DNA of 48,681 bases from Oligoflexia bacterium (lineage in GTDB: Bacteria; Bdellovibrionota; UBA1018). The translations under genes were made by a program, and so were the position numbers. The stretch covers positions 1 through 48,681 of the forward strand of contig JARLHE010000030.1 of NCBI GenBank assembly GCA_031292385.1, in the 5' to 3' direction. Positions 25,400 to 33,385 of this stretch are shown piece by piece; position 1 is the stretch's first letter, and each line of letters opens with the position of its first letter. The notes beneath the pieces are model-generated. The model had not been told where the DNA came from and searched no databases. It saw nothing but the letters and a program-made list of their open reading frames with translations.

Positions 25400-25771
25400 A
25401 TGTCAAAACAGTCGATCACTCGCGTTGAGAAGCCTTGGGGCTATGAGCTGATTTGGGCGAAAACCGCCGATTATGTCGGTAAGGTCATTCACATCAACAA
25501 AGGCCACAAGCTGTCGTTGCAGTACCACAACATCAAGGAAGAGACGATTTACGTGCTTTCGGGCAAAATGGCGCTTTTGATCGAGAACGATCGAGGCGTT
25601 TTGGAAGAGATTCCGCTCGCGGCCGGAGAGGCGCATCACATCCCGGTCAAGCGCAAGCATCGCTTCATCGGCGTTGAAGACTGCGACATCGCGGAAGTCT
25701 CCACCTGTCATCTCGACGACGTAGTTCGGCTCGAGGATAATTATGGCCGCTCGGGCACCTCAAAAGCTTAA
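25400..25771 (+). CDS. Phosphomannose isomerase, type II cupin
   Basis: The 123-aa single-domain cupin matches the C-terminal domain of bifunctional ManC/AlgA: EKPWGYELIWAKT, KLSLQYHNIKEETIYVLSG and AAGEAHHIPVKRKHRFIG (His and Glu metal ligands). It should interconvert fructose 6-phosphate and mannose 6-phosphate. Its last 29 nt overlap the start of the GDP-mannose pyrophosphorylase gene. The two are thus encoded as separate but coupled enzymes, unlike the fused forms in many Proteobacteria. Confidence 0.88.
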   Translation: MSKQSITRVEKPWGYELIWAKTADYVGKVIHINKGHKLSLQYHNIKEETIYVLSGKMALLIENDRGVLEEIPLAAGEAHHIPVKRKHRFIGVEDCDIAEVSTCHLDDVVRLEDNYGRSGTSKA

Positions 25772-26828
25772 CTCTTATCTGGTGGTGATGGCGGGCGGAA
25801 GCGGCACGCGCTTCTGGCCGAAAAGCACCTCGAAGCGCCCCAAGCAGCTGCTTGCCTTCGGCGGCAACGGCCAGGGCGATTGCGGCGAGGGAGAGACGCT
25901 GCTCAAACAAACGCTGGGCCGTTTTGATGGCATCGTTCCCTCTTCTCAAAAAATCGTCGTAACGACCGCCGCTCTCGAGCCCGCGGTGCACGAGCAGGCG
26001 CCCGGAGCGCTGGTTCTTGCCGAGCCTCAGGGACGGAACACTGCGCCGTGTATTTATTGGGCGGCGCGAACAGTCGCGGCGATCGATCCGAAAGCCGTGA
26101 TGCTGGTGATGCCATCGGATCATTACATCGCGCATCTTTCCGCGTTCAAGAGCACGGTGCAAAAGGCCTGCGAGTGGGCCGCTTCTCACGACGATCTGGT
26201 GACCCTCGGCGTGCAGCCCGAGCGCCCGGAAACCGGGTATGGTTATCTGAAAGTCAGCGCGAACTCCGAAGGCGGCTGCAAAAAAGTCGATTCGTTCGTT
26301 GAAAAGCCGAACTTGGAGCGGGCCAAGCAGTTTCTCGCCGATGGAAATTACCTCTGGAACGGCGGCATGTTCCTTTGGCGGGCCGAAGTGATTTTACGCG
26401 CGTTTGATGAGCTCATGCCCGAGATGAGGAAAGTTTGGGACGGGGAAAGCGGCGAGGTCGCGCGCGCCTATCCCAAGATGACGGCCACGTCGATCGACTA
26501 CGGCGTCATGGAACGAGCCAAGAACGTGGTCGCTTTCCCGCTCGAATGCGGCTGGGACGATTTGGGCAGCTGGACTTCGCTCGAGTCGCTGGCCGAAGCG
26601 CTTCATGCGCGCCATGCCGCGGGAACGGTCACCGGCGGCGACGCGCTCGCGATCGACTCGACCGGCAACATCGTGGATACGCCGAATCGGCTGACCGCGC
26701 TTCTCGGCGTGAATGACTTGATCGTCGTCGAGCACGGCGGCGCGATTCTCGTTGCCGATAAAAGGCGCGCGCAAGACATCCGCCTGATCGTCGAGGAGCT
26801 CAAAAAGCGCGGTTCGAACCTACTGTAG
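25743..26828 (+). CDS. manC: Mannose-1-phosphate guanylyltransferase
   Basis: The 361-aa protein has the nucleotidyltransferase motif VVMAGGSGTRFWPKSTSKRP near residues 14-33, EPQGRNTAPC, a sugar-binding region ETGYGYLKV, SFVEKPNLE, and CGWDDLGSWTS. It makes GDP-mannose from mannose 1-phosphate and GTP. It is shorter than the 460-470 aa bifunctional forms because the isomerase cupin is a separate upstream gene. GDP-mannose would feed the glycosyltransferases of the glycan operon. Confidence 0.94.
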   Translation: MAARAPQKLNSYLVVMAGGSGTRFWPKSTSKRPKQLLAFGGNGQGDCGEGETLLKQTLGRFDGIVPSSQKIVVTTAALEPAVHEQAPGALVLAEPQGRNTAPCIYWAARTVAAIDPKAVMLVMPSDHYIAHLSAFKSTVQKACEWAASHDDLVTLGVQPERPETGYGYLKVSANSEGGCKKVDSFVEKPNLERAKQFLADGNYLWNGGMFLWRAEVILRAFDELMPEMRKVWDGESGEVARAYPKMTATSIDYGVMERAKNVVAFPLECGWDDLGSWTSLESLAEALHARHAAGTVTGGDALAIDSTGNIVDTPNRLTALLGVNDLIVVEHGGAILVADKRRAQDIRLIVEELKKRGSNLL

Positions 26829-26842
26829 GCCGTTCTTTCGCT

Positions 26843-26886
26843 ATTAGCCTAAAAATCGATAACCCCATTTCTGTTTTTAGGCTAAT
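26843..26886. promoter_or_regulatory. 13-bp perfect inverted repeat before ATPase remnant
   Basis: ATTAGCCTAAAAA (26843-26855) and TTTTTAGGCTAAT (26874-26886) form a perfect 13-bp inverted repeat with an 18-nt loop, between manC and the decayed ATPase gene. It has no trailing T-run, so it is not a typical terminator; a hairpin, operator or element end is possible. The ATPase reading frame begins 6 nt after it. Confidence 0.7.
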
Positions 26887-26891
26887 CGTAT

Positions 26892-27659
26892 ATGATTCTC
26901 GCCCGCGAATACGCCACCTTGGACGTGCCGCGCGAGCTGGAGTTCGCCACGAACAATCCCTCTCTTTTTATCGAGAACCGGGCGCATCCATTCGGGATCG
27001 ACGAAGCACAGCTGTGTCCTCCGTCCGCGAAGCTCGACAAATTCGCGGAACGGTCGTCGATGGCCAAGCCTTCCTCGTTCGAATCTTATCTGGCGAGGGG
27101 CGGGCTGCCGGGAATTTGTTTTTTCAGGGAAGCCCAGGTCAGAAGGGATCGCTTCGAAGCCCACCTCGACACGCTCTTGCTTCGTGACCTGCAGCTCGTG
27201 CTCCAAACGACCACGACCGGAACCCAGCTGAAAAACCTAGTTCGGTTCCTGGTGCCAAACGAAGGCACCGTCGCGAAAGCGGCTTATGTCTTCGAGGATC
27301 AGGGGGTCGCCAGTTTCTGCATGAGGTCTAAACCCTTCGAAACGACCGATATTTTTCGCGGTTTATACGCGAACCTGAGGCAGGAGTTGATTTACGTACG
27401 GGAGTCGCGGGGAGATATCTTCACTTACAAAACTCACGACGGAGCGTGGGTTCCCCTTGTTTTCAAAACCTCCGCTTGGACGGTGGGGGTCATTCCGCTC
27501 GATGACGACCAGATCCCGCGAAAAGCCGTCGAAAGCGCAAGGAGCTTCTTATCGCATTACACCGATGCCAAGGTGATTTACGCTTATGCGGGAAAGACGG
27601 CTTATGCCAAGACCGGCGATTTCAGGACTCTGGCGATTCCGTATTGGTGGCTGGTTTGA
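26892..27659 (+). pseudogene. Remnant of DUF4143/AAA_14 ATPase gene
   Basis: The 255-codon frame aligns with DUF4143 ATPases in pieces only. It starts at the point that follows the Walker A motif (LAREYATLDVPRELEFA), keeps the Walker B-like HPFGIDEAQLCP, then jumps to the domain linker FESYLARGGLPGICFF and LDTLLLRDLQLVLQ, so the sensor and GSQ-type region between them is missing. The C-terminal DUF4143-like part seems mostly present and ends IPYWWLV. Walker A is absent and no codons for it occur upstream. The frame is open, so a residual protein may be made, but ATPase activity is unlikely. Confidence 0.7.
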
Positions 27660-28766
27660 TCAGGCCGCGGCGAAAATCGCGCTGCGCTTTTGCTCGTTGA
27701 GCGCCGCGACCGTGGTAGCCACGGCCTGGAAGCGGTAGTGAAGCAGGAACGACTGGGTTTCGATCTTCGTAAACATTTCCGAAAGCGATTTGATGTCGAG
27801 AGCGGTGCAATAGCCGACGTTGACGAGTTCCATGAAATCGTCCATCCGGAACGGTTCCCTTTTCTCCGGCGAGCTTTCGAGCTCCTTGATCAAGGCCAGG
27901 TTGACCCGGGTGATGTCGCTGTCCGGCTCTTTTTTAAATTGGTCCAGGTGATTGACGATCATGCCCATGACCGCGAACGCGCGAGCCGTGAGGTCGTGTC
28001 GTTTCGACGGTTCGGCCACGTTCTCCGTGTTGAGGTAGCCGATCAGTTTTTCGATGAAAGGCAGATCGTGCGCGAACGCGCGATCGCCCTTCGGGCTGAG
28101 CGTGGTGAGTCCCACCGTTTCGAGCACGGCCAGAAGCGAAGTGATTTTCGCCTCCGGAATCCCCATGATCTGGTTGCCGTAGCGATTCAGCAGGCTCATC
28201 GGGAGCTCGACGCTGGTGCCGGGAGCTTTTTCGCGGGAGCCGACCAGGAAAACGGCGGACAGGATTTTCATCACGTCGGTCGTCGAGAGGTAGAGATAGT
28301 TGGAGGCGCGCACGCCGCCGGATTTGTCGGAATAATCCACGCCGCTGCTCGCGGACTCGAGCTGGCGAATGCGGGTGCTCGCCGCGCGGAGGCGTCCCAC
28401 GATGGCTTTGAGCAGGATTTTGAGCCATTCCGGCGTTCTCGACAGCTCCTGCTGGAAGCTGTGGACGGATATTTCGACGAGATCGCAGTCGACCAGCGCT
28501 TCGCCCGAGGCGGAGCGGGGATTGCCGTCCAGGAAAGCGAGCTCGCCCAGGACTTGTCCCGAATGGATGGTGTCGAGCTCGATTTGGGTATTTCCCTTTC
28601 GTTTAAAAATTCGGATCATGCCGGATTTGAGGAAGTACATGGAGCGCGATTTTTCGCCTTCCGAGAAAATCAGCTCTCCTTTTCTTAGGCGGCGCGGCAT
28701 TGGACCGGTCGCGGGTGTCGGAGCGGATGCGGCTTGCGTTTGGGGCGTTTGAACCGGCTTTGCCAT
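27660..28766 (-). CDS. Cyclic nucleotide-binding-domain protein
   Basis: A 368-aa soluble protein from ATG 28766. An N-terminal Pro/Ala/Gln-rich segment is followed by a CRP-like cNMP-binding domain (about 28-125; GELIFSEGEKSRSMYFLKSG, GELAFLDGNPRSA). No CRP-type HTH of usual form is seen; the C-terminal 220 residues (KILSAVFLVGSREK, GIPEAKITSLLAVLETVGL) may be a winged-helix-like and helical region. Function is unclear: a cAMP-sensing regulator or adaptor. Its stop directly abuts that of the convergent ATPase remnant. The mRNA leader appears structured. Confidence 0.75.
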   Translation of the reverse strand: MAKPVQTPQTQAASAPTPATGPMPRRLRKGELIFSEGEKSRSMYFLKSGMIRIFKRKGNTQIELDTIHSGQVLGELAFLDGNPRSASGEALVDCDLVEISVHSFQQELSRTPEWLKILLKAIVGRLRAASTRIRQLESASSGVDYSDKSGGVRASNYLYLSTTDVMKILSAVFLVGSREKAPGTSVELPMSLLNRYGNQIMGIPEAKITSLLAVLETVGLTTLSPKGDRAFAHDLPFIEKLIGYLNTENVAEPSKRHDLTARAFAVMGMIVNHLDQFKKEPDSDITRVNLALIKELESSPEKREPFRMDDFMELVNVGYCTALDIKSLSEMFTKIETQSFLLHYRFQAVATTVAALNEQKRSAIFAAA

Positions 28767-28800
28767 ATTCAATTTATCGGCGGTTCAGTTAAAAAATTAA

Positions 28801-28889
28801 GGGGGCAAGCCCTAGGACTTGCCCCCGATCGAGGTAGGCCGCATCGTTTTGGGGGCGTTAGTGTGAGTGCGAGCGCTCTGGCCTCGATC
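28801..28889 (-). promoter_or_regulatory. Attenuator-like leader of cNMP-domain gene
   Basis: On the minus strand, upstream of the gene: GATCGAGG (28889-28882) can pair with CCTCGATC (28834-28827), and the second arm abuts a hairpin GGGGGCAAG-N8-CTTGCCCCC (28826-28801). After the hairpin comes TTAATTTTTT. An extra GCCCCC (28856-28851) can pair with the GGGGGC of the hairpin's 5' arm, giving a competing structure. The hairpin lies about 34 nt before the ATG. Confidence 0.6.
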
Positions 28890-28960
28890 AAACTGCCTCA
28901 CCTGCGTTGTGGCGATCCCTGGTGTTTCAAGTAGCATGCCCATTGCAAAGAAACGCGTCG

Positions 28961-30286
28961 ATGGATTGCGTTCGACTGACGGAATTTTATCGCAGGATGA
29001 CGGCATGGCCTCAAAGCAAAAGCGAGCTCGGCATTGCCGCGGAGCGCGTGGCTCTGCTGCTCGGATGCCCTTTTGCCGCGATCGACATCGCGGATACCCG
29101 GGAGGGCGAGCCGGAACGGATCGCCTTTCGCTTCGTCAATAATTTACCGGCTTCGTCCCTGGCGGAAACGCACGCGGACACGGCCCTTCTCGAGGAGATG
29201 CTGCGGGCGCAGTTTCTCCGCGTCGAGGAGCAGTTCGGCGGAGAAACGCATGGGCCGGAGTGCGGGATCAAGCAGCTTCAGATTTCGCGCGAGTCGGCGC
29301 CGCTCGCCACCGTTTTGCCTTGCCGACATTTGACCTTCGTGGCTATTCCTTTTGTCCCGTCAGCCGGCGACGAGACTGAGGCTTCCCGAGGCGATCTTGG
29401 AAGTGATCCAGGGATGATCATGGTCGGCTCCATGAAGCCGCTGACGGATCGCGAGCAGTCCTTGCTTCTCGCCGCCGCGCAGAAGCTCTCGGGGCTTTGG
29501 ATCATCGCGCATCTGGAGGCGGCCATTCAGCTGCGCAGTCAGTTCCTGTCCATAGCGAGCCATGAGCTGAAAACCCCGCTGACTTCCATTTACGGCATTT
29601 TGCAGCTCCAAGAGCGGACCATGCGTGCGAAGAAGCCGACCCCATCCCCATCCCTATCCGATGAAGACGAACGGCAAGCGAAATTCCTGAAAATCACCAT
29701 ACGCCAAGTCCAGAGGCTGAATGAGCTGATCGACGGTCTTCTGGATGTTTCCCGGATCCAGAACGGGAGATTTATGGTCGAGCCATCGCGGACCGACGTT
29801 GCGGCGGTTTTGAGGGAGGTTGTCGGCTCGCGGCTTTCGCTGATCGCCCATGATGCCAACGTCATGCTCAATGTCGACGCTCCCGAGAATCTGATCGCCT
29901 GGGTTGATCCGGTCAGGATAGAGGAAGTGATCACGAATCTGGTGATGAACGCGATTCGCTTTTCTCCCGAGGCGGGTGTCGTATGGATTCGCTTGATCAG
30001 TGCCGGCACGGGGACGGCGGTCGATGGATCGGCGTTTCGTCTGACGGTGCGCGATCAGGGGCCGGGCGTTCCGGTGGAAGATAGCGAGCGGATTTTTCGG
30101 CCCTTCGAACGGGCGCAACGCACCGGACGGTTGGGGGGATTGGGGCTTGGTCTTTACATTTCGCGCCAGATCGCCCGCCTTCACGGCGGAAACGTGAGCC
30201 TGATGGAAAGCGTTCCCGGCAAGGGAAACGTCTTCGAAGCCTATTTTCCGGAGTCGAAGGGGATGCAAGCCGTTAAAAGTGCTTAA
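28961..30286 (+). CDS. Soluble sensor histidine kinase
   Basis: From ATG 28961 the product has 441 aa. Residues 1-180 resemble a GAF-like sensor region without membrane segments. HisKA follows (FLSIASHELKTPLTSIYG, phospho-His 201), then HATPase_c with the N-box TNLVMNAIRFSP, G1 DQGPGVP and G2 GGLGLGLYISR. No receiver domain and no response regulator gene are nearby, so the partner is elsewhere. A TTG at 28907 is an in-frame alternative. The kinase is divergent from the cNMP-domain gene and 32 nt before the GH30 pair. Confidence 0.88.
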   Translation: MDCVRLTEFYRRMTAWPQSKSELGIAAERVALLLGCPFAAIDIADTREGEPERIAFRFVNNLPASSLAETHADTALLEEMLRAQFLRVEEQFGGETHGPECGIKQLQISRESAPLATVLPCRHLTFVAIPFVPSAGDETEASRGDLGSDPGMIMVGSMKPLTDREQSLLLAAAQKLSGLWIIAHLEAAIQLRSQFLSIASHELKTPLTSIYGILQLQERTMRAKKPTPSPSLSDEDERQAKFLKITIRQVQRLNELIDGLLDVSRIQNGRFMVEPSRTDVAAVLREVVGSRLSLIAHDANVMLNVDAPENLIAWVDPVRIEEVITNLVMNAIRFSPEAGVVWIRLISAGTGTAVDGSAFRLTVRDQGPGVPVEDSERIFRPFERAQRTGRLGGLGLGLYISRQIARLHGGNVSLMESVPGKGNVFEAYFPESKGMQAVKSA

Positions 30287-30289
30287 TAA

Positions 30290-30308
30290 ATCGGCGGGTA
30301 CGGCCGAT
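30290..30308. promoter_or_regulatory. Small hairpin between kinase and GH30 genes
   Basis: ATCGGC-gggtacg-GCCGAT is a 6-bp perfect inverted repeat in the 32-nt gap between the kinase stop and the GH30 ATG. It has no T-run. Operator or mRNA structure is possible, but the evidence is only the repeat itself. Confidence 0.25.
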
Positions 30309-30318
30309 ACCACAGGGT

Positions 30319-31920
30319 ATGCCTTTTAGGCTGGCGGTCTACATTTGTCTTTTGGCGTTGGGTTTGTTTGGAAGCTCGTTAGGGACGGCCAGGGCTGCGT
30401 CAAAATGCGAACAGAAGCACATCGTCGAGCAGAACTGCCCGGATTGCGGGCTCAGCTCGGGGGAGGCCGTCACCGGTGATTCGGCGCAGGCGCTCGACCT
30501 GATGCTGCCGACGCTGAAGTCCGCCACCGAAGGCTTCGCGACTCAGTTCAAGAACGGGGCAGGGGTCGTCAACTATTTCAAGGCCCCGGATTTTAGCGCG
30601 TCCAAACCCGTTACCCCGCTGGTGATCGATATCGACCCCAAAGAGCGGCATCAGCAAATGTGGGGCTTTGGCGGGGCGATGACCGAGGCGTGCATGCTGA
30701 ATTTGAAGCGTTTAAGCCCGGCCAGCGAGGACGCGTTCATGCATCAGGTTTTCGATCCGAACCGCGGGGCGGGATTCAATTACCTACGCGTTCCGTTGAG
30801 CGCCAATGATTTCAGCTCCAGTGACTTTTCGCTCGACGACACCCCCGGGAATCAGCCTGATCCCGATCTGCGTCATTTCGATTTCTCCCGCGAAACCGAG
30901 CTCATTCCGTATTTGCTTCAGGCCAAGAAGATAAACCCGGAGCTGCATTTGATGGCGACTCCGTGGACGGCGCCCGCCTGGATGAAAAAGCCGCCCCAGC
31001 TCCGGGGCGGGGATTTGAACCCGGCTTATTACGACGCTTACGCGCGCTATCTGATTCGCATTCTCGAGGAGTTCCAGAGGAACGGCGTGCAAATCGACGA
31101 GATGTCGGTCGTGAACGAGCCGCTGATCGGCTGGAAGGAGTTCGGCTATTATCCACAGATGGATCTCGATCCTGCGGGGATGACGGTCTTTTTGCGGGAC
31201 CACTTCGTCCCTCTTTTGCAGAAGGAGCAAAAAGCGGGAAAACTTCACACGCAGCTTCTTCTTCACGACCATAACTGGGACAACGCCCAATACGTAGGCG
31301 CCATGCTCGACGACAAGACGATCCGCTCCGTTACCGGCGGGGTGGCCTTTCACTGCTACAACGGAACGCCGTCGACCATGTTTTCCTCGATGGCGAGTCA
31401 TCCGGATGTCCCGATCTTCAATACGGAGTGCACTGGTCAGCTCAAGCCGTTTCAAGGCGGAGCAGATATGCAATGGTGGTTGAAGAATGAATCGCTCGAT
31501 GTCGTTCGCGCCGGCGCGGTCGGCGCGATGGGCTGGAACTTGTGCCTTGACCAGAATGGAGGGCCCCGTAACTTCGGCGGCTGCCGCAACTGCCGCGGAA
31601 TGGTCACTATCGATCAGAAGCAGAATTTCACATTCAATGAGGAATTTGACGCGATCGCACAAATGAGCCGGTATGTCCGTTACGGCGCGGTCCGAATCGG
31701 GTCAACGGATTCGTCCAGCCAGGGAGTCAGTAACGTGGCTTTCCAGAATCCCGATGGCAGCTTCGTTCTGGTGATGAGCAATCGCACCGGAGCGCCGGTA
31801 ACCTTAACCGTGCGTAATGACGACTGCGAAACCACCCAAGTCTCGATCCCCGCGAACGGAGCCGTTTCGTTGCATTGGGGTAAACCTGATGCTAATAGCT
31901 CAAGGAATGCGCCTCACTAG
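30319..31920 (+). CDS. Secreted GH30-family glycosidase, copy 1
   Basis: A 533-aa protein with a signal peptide (about residues 1-26, GTARA/A). Glycoside hydrolase family 30 features are clear: QQMWGFGGAMTEACMLNL, FNYLRVPLSANDF, ATPWTAPAWMKKP, the acid/base Glu267 in VVNEP and the nucleophile Glu370 in IFNTECT, then WNLCLDQNGGP. The C-terminal beta domain follows (SNVAFQNPDGSFVLVMSNRTG). Family members include glucosylceramidases and glucosidases/xylosidases; the substrate here is not settled. It is cotranscribed with a close paralogue whose start lies inside its 3' end. Confidence 0.9.
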   Translation: MPFRLAVYICLLALGLFGSSLGTARAASKCEQKHIVEQNCPDCGLSSGEAVTGDSAQALDLMLPTLKSATEGFATQFKNGAGVVNYFKAPDFSASKPVTPLVIDIDPKERHQQMWGFGGAMTEACMLNLKRLSPASEDAFMHQVFDPNRGAGFNYLRVPLSANDFSSSDFSLDDTPGNQPDPDLRHFDFSRETELIPYLLQAKKINPELHLMATPWTAPAWMKKPPQLRGGDLNPAYYDAYARYLIRILEEFQRNGVQIDEMSVVNEPLIGWKEFGYYPQMDLDPAGMTVFLRDHFVPLLQKEQKAGKLHTQLLLHDHNWDNAQYVGAMLDDKTIRSVTGGVAFHCYNGTPSTMFSSMASHPDVPIFNTECTGQLKPFQGGADMQWWLKNESLDVVRAGAVGAMGWNLCLDQNGGPRNFGGCRNCRGMVTIDQKQNFTFNEEFDAIAQMSRYVRYGAVRIGSTDSSSQGVSNVAFQNPDGSFVLVMSNRTGAPVTLTVRNDDCETTQVSIPANGAVSLHWGKPDANSSRNAPH

Positions 31921-33385
31921 TGCGAACCGGTTCTTTTTCCTTTTGATCTTGGTCTCAAGTTCATCCGCTATCTCTTGCGCCCACGGCGCTTCGACATGCG
32001 GGCTTGTCGGAACCGCGCCTGAAGGTTTCGAGACCCGTTTCCATGACGGTGCCGTTTCCCAGAGCACGATCCATGTGCGGCCCTTCGAGCTCGGCTCTTT
32101 CGTCCCTCAATGGGAGATTGATGTCGATCCTTCCGAACGCCATCAGTCGATGTGGGGTTACGGCGGCGCGCTCACGGAATCCTGCGTGATGAATCTGAAT
32201 CGTTTGGCCCCGGATTCCAGGAATCAATTGTTGCGGGAAATTTTCAGCGTCGATGGCGGCGCGGGCTTCAGCTATCTTCGGATCCCGCTTGGGGGGAACG
32301 ATTTCACCACGAACGATTTCAGCCTCGACGATACGGCCGATAACCAGCCGGACCCGGACCTGAAGCATTTCGATTTCTCGCGCGAGGCGGAGCTGATTCC
32401 GTACATGCGCCTGGCGAAACAGCTGAATCCGGAAATGCGCTTTATCGCGAGCCCGTGGAGCCCTCCGGCATGGATGAAGATTCCGGCCCGGCTTGACGGC
32501 GGCACGTTGAATCCGGATTATTTCGACGCGTATGCGAAGTACCTGCTTCGCGCATTGGAGGAGTTCGACAAGAACGGGGTCCCGATCGAAGAGGTGTCGA
32601 TCCAGAACGAGCCTTTGATCAAAGGCGCTATAACCGGCTGGGGCTATCCGCAGATGTACATGAGCCCTGCCGACATGACGGTTTTTCTCCGGGATCACTT
32701 CGTGCCTTTGCTCGAGGAAGAGCGGAAGGCAGGCAAGCTCAAGACCCGGATTTTCCTGCACGATCATAACTGGGATGTCGGCCAGTACGTGGGGGCGCTC
32801 CTGGACGACAAGACGATTCGCGCGGCGACGGATGGGGTGGCTTTTCACTGTTATGGCGGCACTCCCCAGCAGATGGCGGCCGACATGGTCTCGCATCCCG
32901 ATGTCCCGACTTTTAATACCGAGTGCGCGAGCATCATCCCCCAGGGGGAGACGAGCGCGGACTTTCAGTGGTGGCTGCGGAACATGACGCTCGATCCGAC
33001 TCGCTTGGGCTTGGTTGGCGCGACGGGATGGAACCTCTGCTTGGACGATCACGGCGGCCCTCATAATACGGGGGGCTGCCAGAACTGCCGCGGGCTGGTC
33101 ACAATCGATCAGCAGGGGAAATTCACGTTCAATACCGAGTACGATGCGATCGCGCAAATCAGCCGCTATGTAAGGAGAGGCGCGGTTCGGGTCGGTTCAA
33201 CCGATCTTTCCGCTCACGGCATCGGGAACGCCGCTTTTCGGAATCCCGACGGTAGTGTCGTGGTCGTGGTGAGAAATGAGAACGGGACCGATGTGACCGT
33301 CGGCGTTCATGCCTCCGATTGCGAACAAACGACGATATCGATTCCGGCGGGCGGCGCGGTTTCGATTCTTTGGCGTTCAAAATAA
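31889..33385 (+). CDS. Secreted GH30-family glycosidase, copy 2
   Basis: From ATG 31889 the protein is 498 aa, with GGGG about 8 nt upstream. A signal peptide (to about residue 34) ends SSSSAISC-AHGAS, faintly lipobox-like. The same GH30 motifs as in copy 1 appear: QSMWGYGGALTESCVMNL, SPWSPPAWMK, acid/base Glu241 in SIQNEP and nucleophile Glu345 in FNTECAS. It lacks the extra N-terminal Cys-containing stretch of copy 1. The two copies are similar along their length, so they arose by tandem duplication. The 3' end overlaps the convergent outer-membrane gene by 9 nt. Confidence 0.9.
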   Translation: MLIAQGMRLTSANRFFFLLILVSSSSAISCAHGASTCGLVGTAPEGFETRFHDGAVSQSTIHVRPFELGSFVPQWEIDVDPSERHQSMWGYGGALTESCVMNLNRLAPDSRNQLLREIFSVDGGAGFSYLRIPLGGNDFTTNDFSLDDTADNQPDPDLKHFDFSREAELIPYMRLAKQLNPEMRFIASPWSPPAWMKIPARLDGGTLNPDYFDAYAKYLLRALEEFDKNGVPIEEVSIQNEPLIKGAITGWGYPQMYMSPADMTVFLRDHFVPLLEEERKAGKLKTRIFLHDHNWDVGQYVGALLDDKTIRAATDGVAFHCYGGTPQQMAADMVSHPDVPTFNTECASIIPQGETSADFQWWLRNMTLDPTRLGLVGATGWNLCLDDHGGPHNTGGCQNCRGLVTIDQQGKFTFNTEYDAIAQISRYVRRGAVRVGSTDLSAHGIGNAAFRNPDGSVVVVVRNENGTDVTVGVHASDCEQTTISIPAGGAVSILWRSK

